Shown here: positions 50,801 through 62,957 of the stretch, piece by piece | Layout of the letters: every line of letters starts with the position of its first letter | Numbering within the stretch: the stretch's first letter is position 1 | Notes under the pieces: generated by a model | Databases searched by the model: none | The model's input: the letters and a program-made list of their open reading frames with translations, nothing else | Told to the model about the DNA's origin: nothing | Program-made: the position numbers and the translations under genes | DNA from: Blasia pusilla | Taxonomy: Eukaryota; Marchantiophyta; Marchantiopsida; Blasiales | Reading direction: 5' to 3' | Assembly: GCA_050084515.1 (NCBI GenBank) | Contig: CM114275.1 | Coordinates: 25,110,001 to 25,174,000 of the forward strand | DNA length: 64,000 bases

Positions 50801-53547
50801 TGAGGTTAGTCTGAATGTGGTTTCCCTGTTCTTCTGTAGGCATCTGAAATCGATAAGTTAAAGCAAGAGAAGCAAAGGTTGCACGAAGAGAAGGAGAAAG
50901 TGAAGCTGGAAAAGGGTAGGTTGCAGGAGGAAAAAGTTTGCTTACAGACTGAGGGACAACAGCTGGCAAATGAGGCTGCGTTTGCCAGAGAGCTTGCATC
51001 TAGGGCTGTGGTGGAGCTCAAGAATTTGGCTGATGAAGTTACGAAGCTTTCATATGTAAATGCAAAACTTACCAGTGATTTAACCACTGCAAAGGAGATG
51101 GCCCTTGCTGCTAGTCTAACCCCGAAGGTCAAACACACTTCGAGCAAAGAAATCCAGACGGATCCTGAGACCCCGCCTCACATTCCTCTCAATGATGGCC
51201 GAGAGGATCTGAATATGAAAGGATTCCTTGATGACATTGGCGTGTGGCGGCTCAATTCGGAGCCTTTATTAGATGAGATGAGAAGAGAACTGAAAGCCGT
51301 CAAAGAGAAGGAGGCATCTCTCCAGATGGCTTTGATAGAGAAAGAACATAAGGAGGCAGAATTACTGAACAAGATTAATGAGGCAAAACAGCATGAGACA
51401 GACCTAGAAAATGATCTGGCAGGAATGTGGGTCCTAGTGGCCCAACTGAAGAAGGAAAAGGAGTTGACAGAAATGCGACATGATTCACAAGAAGAATCAA
51501 GAAGCAATGGGGATGATGACTTTTGTTTAAGATCGAATCAAAGCAACATGATTAAGGTGAAGGATGTTCTGGAACAGCCTGGTTCCTTGGAGGACATAAA
51601 ATCTCAGCTAGTGCAAGAAAGACAACGTGCCCAAGAGCTCGAAACCATTGTCATGCACTTGAAGGTAAGCCCCCGCTCAGCAGATTGTGCCCCACTGCAT
51701 TTTCCGTCATTCTAAGGTTAGGGTGTCTTTTTGCTGTAAATAGGACTGTTTTAGTCAAGGTTTACAAGAATTTTTTTGGCAGTGAGTGTAGGAGATAGAA
51801 TTAATGGAAGGGACGCAGCCATACCCTGAATCAAGCTCTAGATGGCTGATTTGTACCATAATCTAAGATATAACACCACATCTCTAGCTGAGTAGACTTG
51901 TTATTTCTGGCTAGGAAGTGGTGCCACTGAGGGTGGAGGATTCCTAAGTTTGGTAATGGAAGAACTGGGAGTGAGTGAGAGTGGAGACTGAATCCTATTT
52001 TTTTCTCTTGCTTAATCATATTCTTGATTAGATTGGGGACTATGCAACCTCTGTCTTCCCAAGAAACTGCTTGCCAGCTAGAATGTCCAATCAGGACTTT
52101 GTGATTGTCTATGGAAGCCTTGCTTGTTTATTTTTAGAGTCTGCAAAATCCTCTCATCCTGAAACATTGAGAAATTAGTGCTTTAGGATCTTTGGGACTT
52201 GACTTCACACGTTTCTTAGTTAAGTTCCCACTCCTGAGCCATTTTTTGCAGAACTCCCACAAAGAGATGATCTGTCCTGTTGAGCTTGTAAGATTACAGA
52301 CACCAGTGTGAGTATGCCAAATAGGGAGTTGTTTAGAAGTGTTGGAAGAAATTGTGGACTTCACGGTTTGAATCTTTAGCAGAAGCAGCTGCAAATATGG
52401 CTGCTATGATTAACCTAGCGACAACGATGACTCTTCTTACATGGGTGGAAGAAAAGGACCCGAGATGCTGGCTAAGGCTTGTTGGTATGCTTTAGATAGC
52501 ATGTGTTCTGGTCAAATGTAGTCCTGTACAGGAGGTGGGATATCCCATCGCTCCCTGTGGTTGGTCTCGAATATGTGGACTGCACATCCCCACGGGAGAG
52601 AATATAATTGAGTACGAAGATTTCAATAATGTTTCCAAAGCTCGCCTCGTGGATCTGTCCTCTGCCTCATAGCATTCGGAACATTTTACATTTTTCTATC
52701 AAATGATAGGTTTCAGTTTTTTCCATGTATTCCAGAGTGAGCAGCTCGATGATCTGGATATTGACTCACTATATGAGCTTCAAAATGTTCATGTCGAAGC
52801 CCTGACCAAGTTATGTCAAGCTAAGGTGTGTAGATCTACTATCTGAAGACGATTGAACTCATCTGCAGTTCTCTTTAATGCACTTATTTCATCAGATAAT
52901 GGGAGCTAAGACTCTTTCATCATGCTCAGTTTCAACCCTGTGTAAGTGTTGATAGATGTTGCCATGTCGGGTATATTTATCTGATTATTTGGTATCACTC
53001 AGTGCCAACAAACTGTAGCATAATCCTTGATCCTTATTTTTCCAGGGCCGACAACAGAAGAAGTTAGAGAAGGAAAGGCTAGAGAGAGAGAGAGTGGAGA
53101 AAGAAAGAGAACGGGAAAGAGAAAGGGAACTTCAGGCCAAAATGCAGCTTGATATAGTTTCTGCTAAGGGAGTTGAACAACAGTTACATGAAGAGGAACG
53201 AAATGTCTGTAAGGTCTGCTTTGAAGCTCCAACAGCCGCAGTTCTTCTTCCCTGCCGACACTTATGCTGTATGTTCTTTCCTTCGAATTTCCTCCAACTA
53301 CACTATATGCGACAGATTTCCATTTGGCCCAGCAAGTCCATTTATAGAATCACAGTCGGAATTTCAAATTTTTACATTAGGTACTCTTCCCTTGTCTTAG
53401 GCAGAGACCTGTTTCCTTTCCGAGATTAGTGCACTTTTGACTCTTGACATCGTTGTGACAGTGTGTAAGACATGTGCAGTCGCCTGCACTGAATGTCCAC
53501 TTTGTAGAAGTTCCATAACTGATCGTATTGTCACCTACACTTCCTAG
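38834..53547 (+). CDS. KIN-7 family kinesin with C-terminal RING finger (26 exons)
   Basis: Plus-end type motor ATPase of plant kinesin-7, the subgroup with a terminal RING. Exons: 38834-39204, 41429-41526, 41816-41905, 42566-42618, 42733-42798, 43111-43164, 43469-43528, 44144-44222, 44485-44552, 44990-45052, 45423-45527, 45675-45779, 46185-46292, 46524-46670, 47109-47297, 47479-47664, 48019-48255, 48554-48694, 49398-49520, 49704-49754, 50054-50101, 50221-50493, 50840-51664, 52736-52825, 53046-53268, 53462-53547. All introns are GT-AG; total 3939 nt, 1312 aa. The N-terminus is Ser/Thr/Pro-rich. The motor spans about 113-440: P-loop GVTSSGKT (193-200), NLLSSRSH (301-308), DLAGSE (338-343). Long coiled coils follow, then an Arg/Glu-rich run (about 1220-1240) and a C3HC4 RING (CKVC at 1265 to CPLCR at 1300), which suggests E3 ligase ability. 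Arabidopsis relatives include mitochondrial and plastid KIN-7 members; location here is unknown. The start was chosen for its MASSSS-type N-terminus. Confidence 0.95.
39205..41428 (+). other. Long first intron of the kinesin gene
   Basis: 2224 bp between GTAAGT and CACAG, joining ...RFRPL(N) to [10 protein letters not shown]. Open frames inside have no recognised domain, and no transposon was identified. Confidence 0.85.
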
Positions 53548-56500
53548 AACAGAATCCTTCCCATGGGTGAAGCTAGACAGGTAAGAAGCTATGGTTATCG
53601 GTTTTCATCTCTTTTCAAAATCCACATAGCCCATGTTAGGCTTTTTCCCCTCTCCAGTGGTACTGGTGAGGAGATGTGTCATGTATGTGATTACTAGACT
53701 GCAGAGAGACGAGTGGACAACACTGTTTTGTACTATCTCTCAATTGATTGGAACCTTTGTTTTGTTCAAGACCGGTGAATGTGTTTTGCACAGTTTATTG
53801 ACCCTGATGTTGATTTTGATGCAGGCGAGATAGTGGTAATTTAGGCGAGATAGTGGTAATTTAATATGTAAAGGTAGTCAGAGCACAAGTGCAGCCAAGT
53901 AGAAATGAGATGTTCAAGGACTCTCAATACATCATTCTTTCCAACTTTAGATATGTGAGATCTGTAATGTTACAAACGTCTTAAAAGAACCTGTAGAAAT
54001 AGGAGGACCTTGTGCTAATATTAAGAGTATCAACCTCATCATTTAGAAGGTAATGATGATTTCAAGCAGTGATTTGCTTGATTGAATGACCCCCATTAGA
54101 TTCTTTTCATGCATCTCAGCGCAGCTAGAAGGGCTCCCTGACGTCCTGGTGTAACTTAACCCTAGCGCACACCATAGGAAGTGGAGGATTTAGAATCAGG
54201 TGTAGGCCTACCCAGGGTTGTGCAAGCCACCCAGGTTGTATTTATTAACACCAATTGATTTTCCCATTTCACATTTAAGCCATCTTCAACAAGCTGGTTT
54301 ACAAGTTTGTGATCTAATTTATCTGACCATTTTTGAACTCATCCTATGTATGGCATGTGGGTAATTCCTCATGCAAGATTTCATCATGGGACGGGGGTCT
54401 GGGTTTGTTTAGAGTGCCCACGAGCTGAGATCATGTAGGCCTCTCTGATGGTGCTTGTTTCATATCAACGGAATGGCGACCAATTAGATCTGAAGACAAA
54501 TTTCCTGAGAAGGTACTCAATGGGAATATCGTCAGTAGCCGAAATGTGCCATGCTACGTGCCATTCTCGAAAGGAAGAAAAGTAAGTTAGTTCCCCCCTC
54601 AAGCACGAGCAAAGAAATGCAAATATTTGGTTGGTGTTGAGGAACTTGGAGAGGCAAAGGATGTGAAGAAGAAAGGGTGGTACAAGGTTCAATGAAGGAA
54701 GTGTCTGGACATTGCATGCGAACTTGAGTACTAAAACTAATTTGGCTGTTACTGAGTTTGTGGATTAAAGGTCATACAAGCACCCACATTTGTACAGCAC
54801 ACAATTAAGGAACATCGCCATTGAAACTACCAACTAAAGTGAAATGAGAATCTACCTCTTGCATATGAACCGTCTAAAAGAAGATGAAGTGAGGCAAACA
54901 TATGTACTTCGAACGGGACAGTTCCGCTCTACTAGACAAGTACAAGTCACAGAAAAGATGGGTGGACCTTTCTTGCCTCCTGCTCTTCTTGTGTAAACAG
55001 GAGGAATCGGAACATAAATGATTATCTCCACTTATATTGATAACACAGATTGGTGTATTGAAAAGCAAGTGTTTGTCTATGCAATCAGGCCAACTTTTTC
55101 AGTTAGACATAATTATGGAGAGACCGTTTCTATTCATAAGTCCTCTCCATAGTGTCCTTTTCCGATTTGGAATGATCTATACTATGCATAAAGTAAACTA
55201 TCTTAATTTGTTGATTCAGGAAAGGCAGATAAATTTTTTCAGCAAGGGGAGACAAGTTTGTGGCACCATGATGTCATATGGTTAACGTGTGGATGGTGTC
55301 TCTCTAGCTCTTTCTACTTTGAATGACTAATATATCATCATGATTATGTGTTACATTGATTGGGAAACTTGCAAAGAATGTAATAAAAAACTTCTTAGAT
55401 ATAAAGGCAAAGAATGCCTCTACTATTCATTTTAAATATTTTTCATTGCAATAAAGACATGTAAACTATCCCCAAATTACTGAACTGTTTGATGTATCGA
55501 GTGTGTACATTACAACATCAAAACCTTCCCATTATTCTTTTTTCTTTTCTGTAAAGAATCCACCATATATATATTATTTTTGAAGGAGTACACAATTTCA
55601 GATCATTAAATACTACAATAGACTTAAAACTAGATACAAGTCATTGCATTTTACAATATACTTCTAAGGGATTAGGAGTAGTTAGAGAAAAGGAAGAGGT
55701 CCCATTTTGATTGACACACTAGCCAATGACTTATTATCTATTTTTACGACTATTAAAGTATTTAATAATTTGAATTTTTGTTCTCCTTCAAAATAACATA
55801 AATGGAGGATTCTTTACTATTTTTTATTATGAAAATCACCTCATTAAAATATTTTGGAATCTAGTTATTTTCCATGCATTTCATGGGCTATTGAATGTGA
55901 AAATAAATTTTATGCATTTTCTTAAAATGTTTCCCTACAATTTATTGTCATCTAAAATTTCTTTATATTAATCTTTGATTTTTTTAATATGGTTTTTTTT
56001 TTTACCATTGCATTACCAAAATTTACTCTATTGTTAGAGTTAGGTTTGAAGTAATATAAAACTCTCCACGGAAACATGTCTTTTGTCTTTTCTTCTTATA
56101 GATTATATGCGTTATAGTATTTTCATTAAAACCTAACTTTTAAATCTGATTAAGACTCAACACATGATAGACACTAACCCAAATACTGATTTTGGAGAAG
56201 TGATAAGAAAGGGAAGGGAAAGATACAAAATGTATAAATTTTAATCAAATCAGGGAAAACAAGGACTTTTTAAAGTTTTAATTTCCATAATGAGAGGTAA
56301 GGAAAGCCAAGGATTTAAAACAAGGCACCATAATGGATAAATTTTCAACAAAGGAGATAGAAAGAGAAATATCAAAATTTTCCCTTCTTGGAAAATTAAA
56401 TACATATTTTTTCAAGAAGAGAGGGAAATATGAAGGAGGTGGTTCTTCTATATGAGCGGATAGAGATAAATAAGCCTTCTCTATCTAATAGACGGGAAGG

Positions 56501-56576
56501 GATAAATAGAGGAAAGGTAGGGAAAACCCCTTTCCTAAAACAATAGAGGTTCAAGAAGGATAGAGGCCGAGAATAA
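53548..56576. other. Kinesin 3' flank and intergenic DNA
   Basis: Contains the kinesin 3' UTR (end not determined) and then AT-rich DNA. A 23-bp tandem duplication of GCGAGATAGTGGTAATTTA lies at about 53824-53862. No other gene was recognised; frames at 54465-54717 and 54874-55285 lack known domains. Confidence 0.5.
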
Positions 56577-57223
56577 TGGCAAACGCATACACATCGCTAC
56601 ACAACATACATCGTTGTTACCAAACACTCACACAAACACGCACGATCCCATCCTAACTCATGACATCCAAACAACGAGACAAGAAGTACCAAAATATTTC
56701 CAATAAATCAAGATCCAATCTCTCTCAACACCATAGCTCTCAAATGTGTGCACTCTCACATGTCTATCTCAATGTCAAACCAAACCCACTCTCTTGATGA
56801 GAGGCTTGGATTACACACATAAGGCAAGCAAGACCATACCTCCGCCGCCTCATGCCAAGAGGTTCAACAAAGAGAGAATGAGCTCTTAAACTCTCTCTCC
56901 TTGAGATATACCCCTCCCCTCTCCCAAGCTCTCTCTATGGTAACCTATGCTCCCAAGTCACCTCCTTGGCTCTTGACATGATGTAGGAGGTCAAGGGCCA
57001 CTTACCAAAAATAGAAAGCTGACCATATATATACTCAAAACGATACTTACCTAAAATAGTAAATTCCTCAATATGGCTCCAAATAAGCCGAAACGAAGGA
57101 AAAACTTGCTCTCTCAAGTTTCTCGGGGCCTCAACAGTTCATCCTCGATCTCTTGAGCCTGTCCTCCACTACTCGCAAAGGCGTTCTACTAGATCTCACC
57201 GATCTTTCCTAAAAGATGTGACA
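56577..57223 (-). repeat. 3' LTR of element C
   Basis: About 647 bp in window orientation, starting TGGCAAACGCATACACATCG and ending AAGATGTGACA. Similar in plan to LTR A and to the solo LTR at 31363-31960. The left boundary is estimated from alignment to the internal copy of the end block. Confidence 0.6.
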
Positions 57224-57353
57224 ACTATCGTGCACATACATATCGCTACACAACATACATCGCTATCACCAAACACACACGCAAACACGCACGATCCCAT
57301 GCTTACTCATGGCATCCAAACAACGAGACAAGAAGTACCAAAATATCTCCAAT
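57224..57353 (-). repeat. LTR-end-like block beside the polypurine tract of C
   Basis: About 130 bp matching 56577-56705 (for example both share CATCCAAACAACGAGACAAG). It lies between the 3' LTR and the polypurine tract, as in element A. Confidence 0.75.
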
Positions 57354-57362
57354 CGCCCCCCT
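57354..57362 (-). promoter_or_regulatory. Polypurine tract of element C
   Basis: AGGGGGGCG on the minus strand, the same core as in A. Confidence 0.5.
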
Positions 57363-57533
57363 AGTTGGTGGTTAGCTCCCTCTAACTCAAGATAGCCATC
57401 TATCCCTACCTACCATGATATACATCTCTCGGACGCTAAGAGCAAGAAGGTCGGGTGCTCATGTGGCCCCATCGTTAGTCACCTTCTTATCATCCATGTC
57501 ACAGACACAAGTCACAATGTAGAACTACCTATG

Positions 57534-60500
57534 CTATGTACATCTAGGACACATCCATTGTCCCTGAGGAACCCTAGTGAGAGGTGGCATCAAACATGCC
57601 ATATGCCATCCTCAGGATGATCTTACGAAGTGGTGCGGTGGTCGATCAGCGCCTGATCACACAAGGCCTGAAACTCCCCACGGAACTCTGTACCGTGGTC
57701 TATTAATACCTTAGCTGGTGCCCGCCGTAATGACTCAACACTCGATCTAGGAAGACATACGCTACTCCCTCACTCGCTTTGCTAGGAAATGCAACCAACT
57801 CTATCCACTTCGAGAAGTGCTCGACTAGCAAGAACACATAAGGACTATGACGCTCCGTCACAGTTAAAGGTCTTGCAGAATCCAAACTCTATCTAAAACC
57901 TAAACCCATGATCAAAAGTGGATGCAACTGTGGAGTCGGAGCATTGAACAATGCTCGCACTCGATCACACACCATGCACCTGGCGACAAATTGCTGAACG
58001 TCTGTCTGCATGCCTCACCACAATACTATATCTGGAGCAAATTGTATGTCCGCTTTACTCCAACATGATCCAACTCCTCATGGGCATGACGCACCAAACG
58101 TGCTCTCTGCGAAGGATGAGGCACTACACACACTCTACCATCCTCCCAAACTCGCAACACATGTGTCCCCTCCCACGAGAACCGTTTAGCTCATTGTAAC
58201 ATCCGATTCTGCTCTCTAGCACCCACTTTGCTCGTGACGCTGCCAGTACGCGGGTACTCCAAGACCACTCCATTGTCGTGAATGTCCCGACCACCTATCG
58301 TCTCCTCACCGGCCTCTGGATCTAAGGACTCTCCATCAGAACTCGCGATGGAAGTCTTAGCAATCTAGCTCTCCATAGCCAACAAACCCAAATAGATTGA
58401 CGCGTGCCATCTTGGCACCAACTCCTCATCACTCTCACCATGCCAATGAGCTCTAGTCGTATCTCGCTAACTCGGGCATGAGCTACGACTCAAACCATCT
58501 ACATCATGGTTGAGTGTCCCAGGTTTATGCACCACGTGGAAATCATACTTCTGCAACAAAAGAGCCCACCTCACAAGCTTCCCTCTAAGCTTGTCGGACT
58601 CCATCAACCACTTAAATGGCTAATGATCAGTAATGATGGTAAAGGGGTTGCCGAATAGATAACACCTAAAATGTGCAACAACCCACACTACAGCCAAGCA
58701 CTCACCCTCATATGAGCTATACTTTGCCTTTGCAACGTTGTTCGAGCGATTAGTGTAAGCCACTAGGAACTCTTTACCATCATCGTCATGTTGGGTGAGC
58801 ATAACTCCAAGCCCCAACATGCTCCAATCGGTATGCAATTGGAAAGGACGCCCCCTGATCGGTCTCCTTAATATGGGCACCGACGTCAATCTGCCCTTGA
58901 GCAGCTGAAATGCTCTCTCTTGCTCATCTCCCTAGTGCCACTCTTGATCCACCTTGGTCAGCAAGGTTGGCGGCTTCGCAATCAAACTGAAACCCTTTAC
59001 GTACTGTCGATAGAAGTTGGCCAATCCCATGAATGCACAAACTTGACTCACATCTCTAGGGCGTGGAATGCGTGAAATAGCCTCTACCTTTATCTGTCGC
59101 ACACCAAGGCCCCCTCGGTATATTGTATGACCTTGATACTCAATCTGGTCGTAGAAGAACTTGCACTTGCCTGGATGTAGCTTCAACCCGTGTAATTGCA
59201 ATCGTCAAAACACCTCCTCTAGATGTCGCTCATACTCCTCAACCGTGGCGCTAAAGACTACGATGTCATCAATATAACACCTAGCAAAATCCAGACCTGC
59301 CAAGATCCTATCCACGACCCTCTGAAACTCAGCCTGGGTGTTCTTTAACCCAAATGGTAAGAATCACCTTAGGTACAAACAATCCTTCCAGTGAGGATCG
59401 ATGGCCCAAAATGCCATCTTCTTCCTCTCCTCCAATCTGATAGGTAGCTGATGGTATCCGGCTTGAAGATCTAACAAACAGAAGATCTTTGCATGCCCAA
59501 TAACATCAAAGATCTCCTCAGGGGTGGAGATGACATACCTAGCGGACTTTGTATGCCGATTGATAGGTCAATAATCTCCACACATCCGCCTATCTGTCCA
59601 GTTGCCATGCACATCCTTCTTGGCGAGTATGACAGTGGCAGATGCATACTCTCCATGCGACATCTCCACTAGTCCTGCTCCAACCAAGTCTTGGCTCCTA
59701 CTGTGAATCAAAGCCCTCTCCATGTCACTGTACCTATAGGGTCGTCGGAAGATCAGCGTGTCACTCGAAAACTCAATGGAGATCCCTTGCCCTTCAGCGT
59801 ACCCAAATCTTGCATGCTAAATGCAAAATTGCTCCTATAACTCCTCAGGAACTGATGTATCTGGCGCGGCTCTCCTCCTGTCATCTTAGGGCTCATATCT
59901 GGCTACCAAGTCTCCATCGTGACTACGGTAGGACTCTCCGGCGTGGGTGTAGGTGGTTGCTATGGTGCAACCCCGTCTCCTAAACTCGAACTCGACTACT
60001 CTCGTGTAGCCAGGTGCAAACTCTTATCTTCAGGTGCAATACCCGGAACCACGCTCGATGTCGTGGCTATCATCTTCAGGCATACCTACAAAACATCCCA
60101 AGAAGTCCAAGGGTGTCTCTCCTGATAACCATGGTGTGTTGATCTCCTCGGGTCTCGCCCCCAACCACTTCCTCAAGCGTCTCGGTAGGCATGGGGCTCA
60201 CCAACGCAACAGTTTTGATCTGTCGCATCCTCAAACAACGTTGCTTAGCTACCCCTAAGCTGAAAATCCATGTCAAGTAGTTCAGGTCCATCGCCTGACC
60301 CAAGACATGATGTCGTGATGCATGTGATAGTGATGGTACTGCCGTCACTCCTATGGGGAATCCCATCACTTGCTCTCGCTCATTGGCGTTGGACTCCACC
60401 AACCTTTGTACATGGTCATCCCAAACCAAGCCAGGTCCGGCCTCCTTGAATGCATAGGAAGCGGGAACACTCACCATCTCTCCTGGCCGTCGCTCGATCA

Positions 60501-61205
60501 CTGCACCTGTGAGTTGAACGGGTAATGAACTAAGGCGCCCATCACCTGACTACCATCCTGGTCTATAGGACGCTGACTCCTCCTAGTAATCGAAGGAAAA
60601 CCCCATCGGATATAACACTACTCCACCAACCAAGACGTCGTAGGACTCTGCATGAGTCACTATTGGCTTGGTTGAACCACAGACTCATCTGTAGGATATC
60701 CCGGGCGAATCCTCACCACGACCTCCTGTCGGGTGATATACTGTGTGGTACTCGCTCCACCCAAGGATGTCTATATCCAGAATGGACAAGGCTCCACATC
60801 AGCTTTCGTCAAGCCCAATCCTCTTAATGATGCTTTTCCCAACATCAGGGGTTGGGCTCAAGAATCCAACAAGACGAATTGCGGACTAAAAGCTCTACCT
60901 CGTGGACTCACCAACTGGAAGACCTCTCCCACGTTATCCAGCAAAACAACACCAGGAGGAGCCGTGGCATGCTCTATCACGGGCATCTCCGCCATCCTAG
61001 CAGTTGCAGCCTGCCATAAATCTGACGTGGACGGCCTAAGCATCCGCTCCAAGGGCAAGTCCATCACCTCTTGTGCAATCACCTCTATACGTGATGTAAG
61101 AACTCCAACTCCACGCTCACATAGCGTAGCGGCCAGCCAGAAAACCTCTATGGGCGTACCTACCAACGTCATAACACCGGAAGCACAAAAAATAGCAGAG
61201 CACAA
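57534..61205 (-). pseudogene. Element C pol: protease, RT, RNase H, partial integrase and PHD end
   Basis: In coding direction: the protease-region linker (LLDNVGEVFQLVSPRGRAF, 60945-60890). RT follows with ATVILAKKDVHGNWTDRR (about 59640), DLQAGYHQLPIRLEERKKMA (about 59470) and the catalytic CYIDDIVVF (about 59285-59255), then LHGLKLHPGKCKFF and the thumb (59201-58932). RNase H is 58889-58620 (FQLHTDWSMLGLGVML, KYSSYEGECLAVVWV). The integrase zinc part FVARCMVCDRVRALF (about 57990) precedes the core VEHFSKWIELVAF (about 57835-57790) and ALCDQALIDHRTT (about 57640). Sequence then jumps to the last part of a PHD finger: WHV, and VPQGQWMCPRC (57572-57540) followed by a stop. Here the seventh Cys is intact, unlike in A. 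A few stops and shifts make it inactive. Confidence 0.8.
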
Positions 61206-61603
61206 TACACCATCGTGGCTGCCCCCAACATCATACTCGACACATGCTCCTCCTGAGCATCATCAATAGAAGTCATTGCACTCGCTTCTCCCATTGTCCT
61301 CCGTGCGTGCACACCAATAACATCACCAGCAATCCGGGAAATCTGATCATGACCCATCAATGGGGTTCTCATTGCCTCAAACAACGTGAAAGACTGAGGA
61401 AGCCTGTTATGTTTCCTGGCTTCCCCTCGTTGTGGATCCAACTCTGCGGTTGCTCCACGCGTCACAACTACGGCGGCCTCCATCTAGGGAACCCCGCACA
61501 TCCAACGAGGATCCTCCATATCTTTGGCTGCTCCATATGATGTCTATGCCACGTATCCGGCATCGGATAACCTCAATGCCATAGCGGCAATCTACTCCTG
61601 TAG

Positions 61604-62957
61604 CTACTGTATTTGAGCAGCCATCCGAGCCTCATGACTGACATCTCCCTCAACGTGGTGGTGGGACTCTACCTCCTCCACGGGCAACTCCATCACCCCA
61701 TGGGACAGCTCTAGCTCCTTGTCCCCCAACAAGACCACATGGTGCACCATCTCTAGTCCACCCGGACCGGCTACTCGCTCTGGTGCCCTCTTTGGCCCTC
61801 GGTCCAGACGTAACTCATGGTGTAAACTGAAACATCTGACGCGCGTGTGACCATACCTGTGACAATAGTCACACTGATAACCTCCTGGTGCAGCACCATC
61901 TCCTCCTCCATGCTGAGGCACACGTCCATGACCCTGACGAGTGCAATCACGCTGATGATGGGCTCCACCACATGACCAACAAGTAATCGTAGGGGGCTGC
62001 TATTGAGCCGCATATGAAGGCGCAGGTCTTTGTCGCACAGCCTCCCGGTATCCTCCCTGAGCTTGTGGTGTCACAATCAACCTATCTTGGAGTCCACGTC
62101 GCTGCACTGGTGGTGTAGACAATCGTGATTTCTCTCGCGCAAAACCCATGGTGGCTACGCTCTCCTCTGCCATGTTGCACTCAATATTCTCGGCGGTCCT
62201 AAAAACATCTCTCAACGTAGGGGAGGTGTTCATAAGAAGCATCCCCTCCCACACCCGTGCTTGGAGGGTCCGGTCCACCATCGCGGACCATGACTGGATA
62301 GCATGAGCCTCTATCACCCCCTGAGTGACCTTAATCAACTGGCGACAGCGAGTGTAAGCCTCATGCAAACTCTCTAATTTTTAGGGTGCCTCTAGAAGTC
62401 GTGGATGCTCCGCAACTTCTCCGTTTGTACCCCGTGGTAGCTCGCCCTCAACTCAGCAAGGAACTAAACCACGGGGTTGAACCTGGGACGAACCCGACTA
62501 GAAGGTGCAACTGCTCCAGTGCAAGTGACCTCTCCTAAAACATCACTAGTGGACGAGGAAGAAGCCTCTCCTGACTCCACCTCCTCATCTGGGAATGGCT
62601 CCGTCCATGATACACAGGGTGGGTCATAGTAGAGTCGCCATGCCGTAATCTCTGGGCATATCTCTGGGAGAACTCATAGTAATCGTCCATAGGCGCCCCC
62701 TCTAAATGCTGGAACATACCGTTCCATGTTGTAAACGGATTGAACTCTCTAGAGTTTGTAGCCCGTTGTGAGTCACACCAACTCCTTAACTTTGCAATGA
62801 AGTTAAGGAGTTCTATAGTGCGTAGAGCACCCGAAAACCTACGCGGTCCTCTACCCTGGTCGTCCATCTCGTACACCCAACTGGTAGGGCCACTCAATAT
62901 GTACAGTGGATTACCAATACACTCCTCTACACGCTCCCTCTCGTCTGAAGATGACAT
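61604..62957 (-). pseudogene. gag of element C
   Basis: Pieces are 62957-62535 (GPRRFSGALRTIELLNFIAK, then FQHLEGAPMDDYYEFSQRYA), 62368-62000 (TQGVIEAHAIQS, SPTLRDVFRTAENIECNM) and the CCHC knuckle CDYCHRYGHTRVRC (about 61863-61822). Each corresponds to a segment of gag in A. A frame break lies near 62535-62370. Confidence 0.75.
62780..62812. other. Perfect 13-bp stem-loop inside gag of C
   Basis: AACTCCTTAACTT and AAGTTAAGGAGTT flank a 7-base loop. Element A lacks the stem at the same position, so it is specific to this copy. Confidence 0.7.

Noticed and set aside
50806-51507. Minus-strand frames opposite kinesin exon 23
   Set aside because: Antisense shadows of the coiled-coil exon with Ser/Phe/Cys-rich composition.
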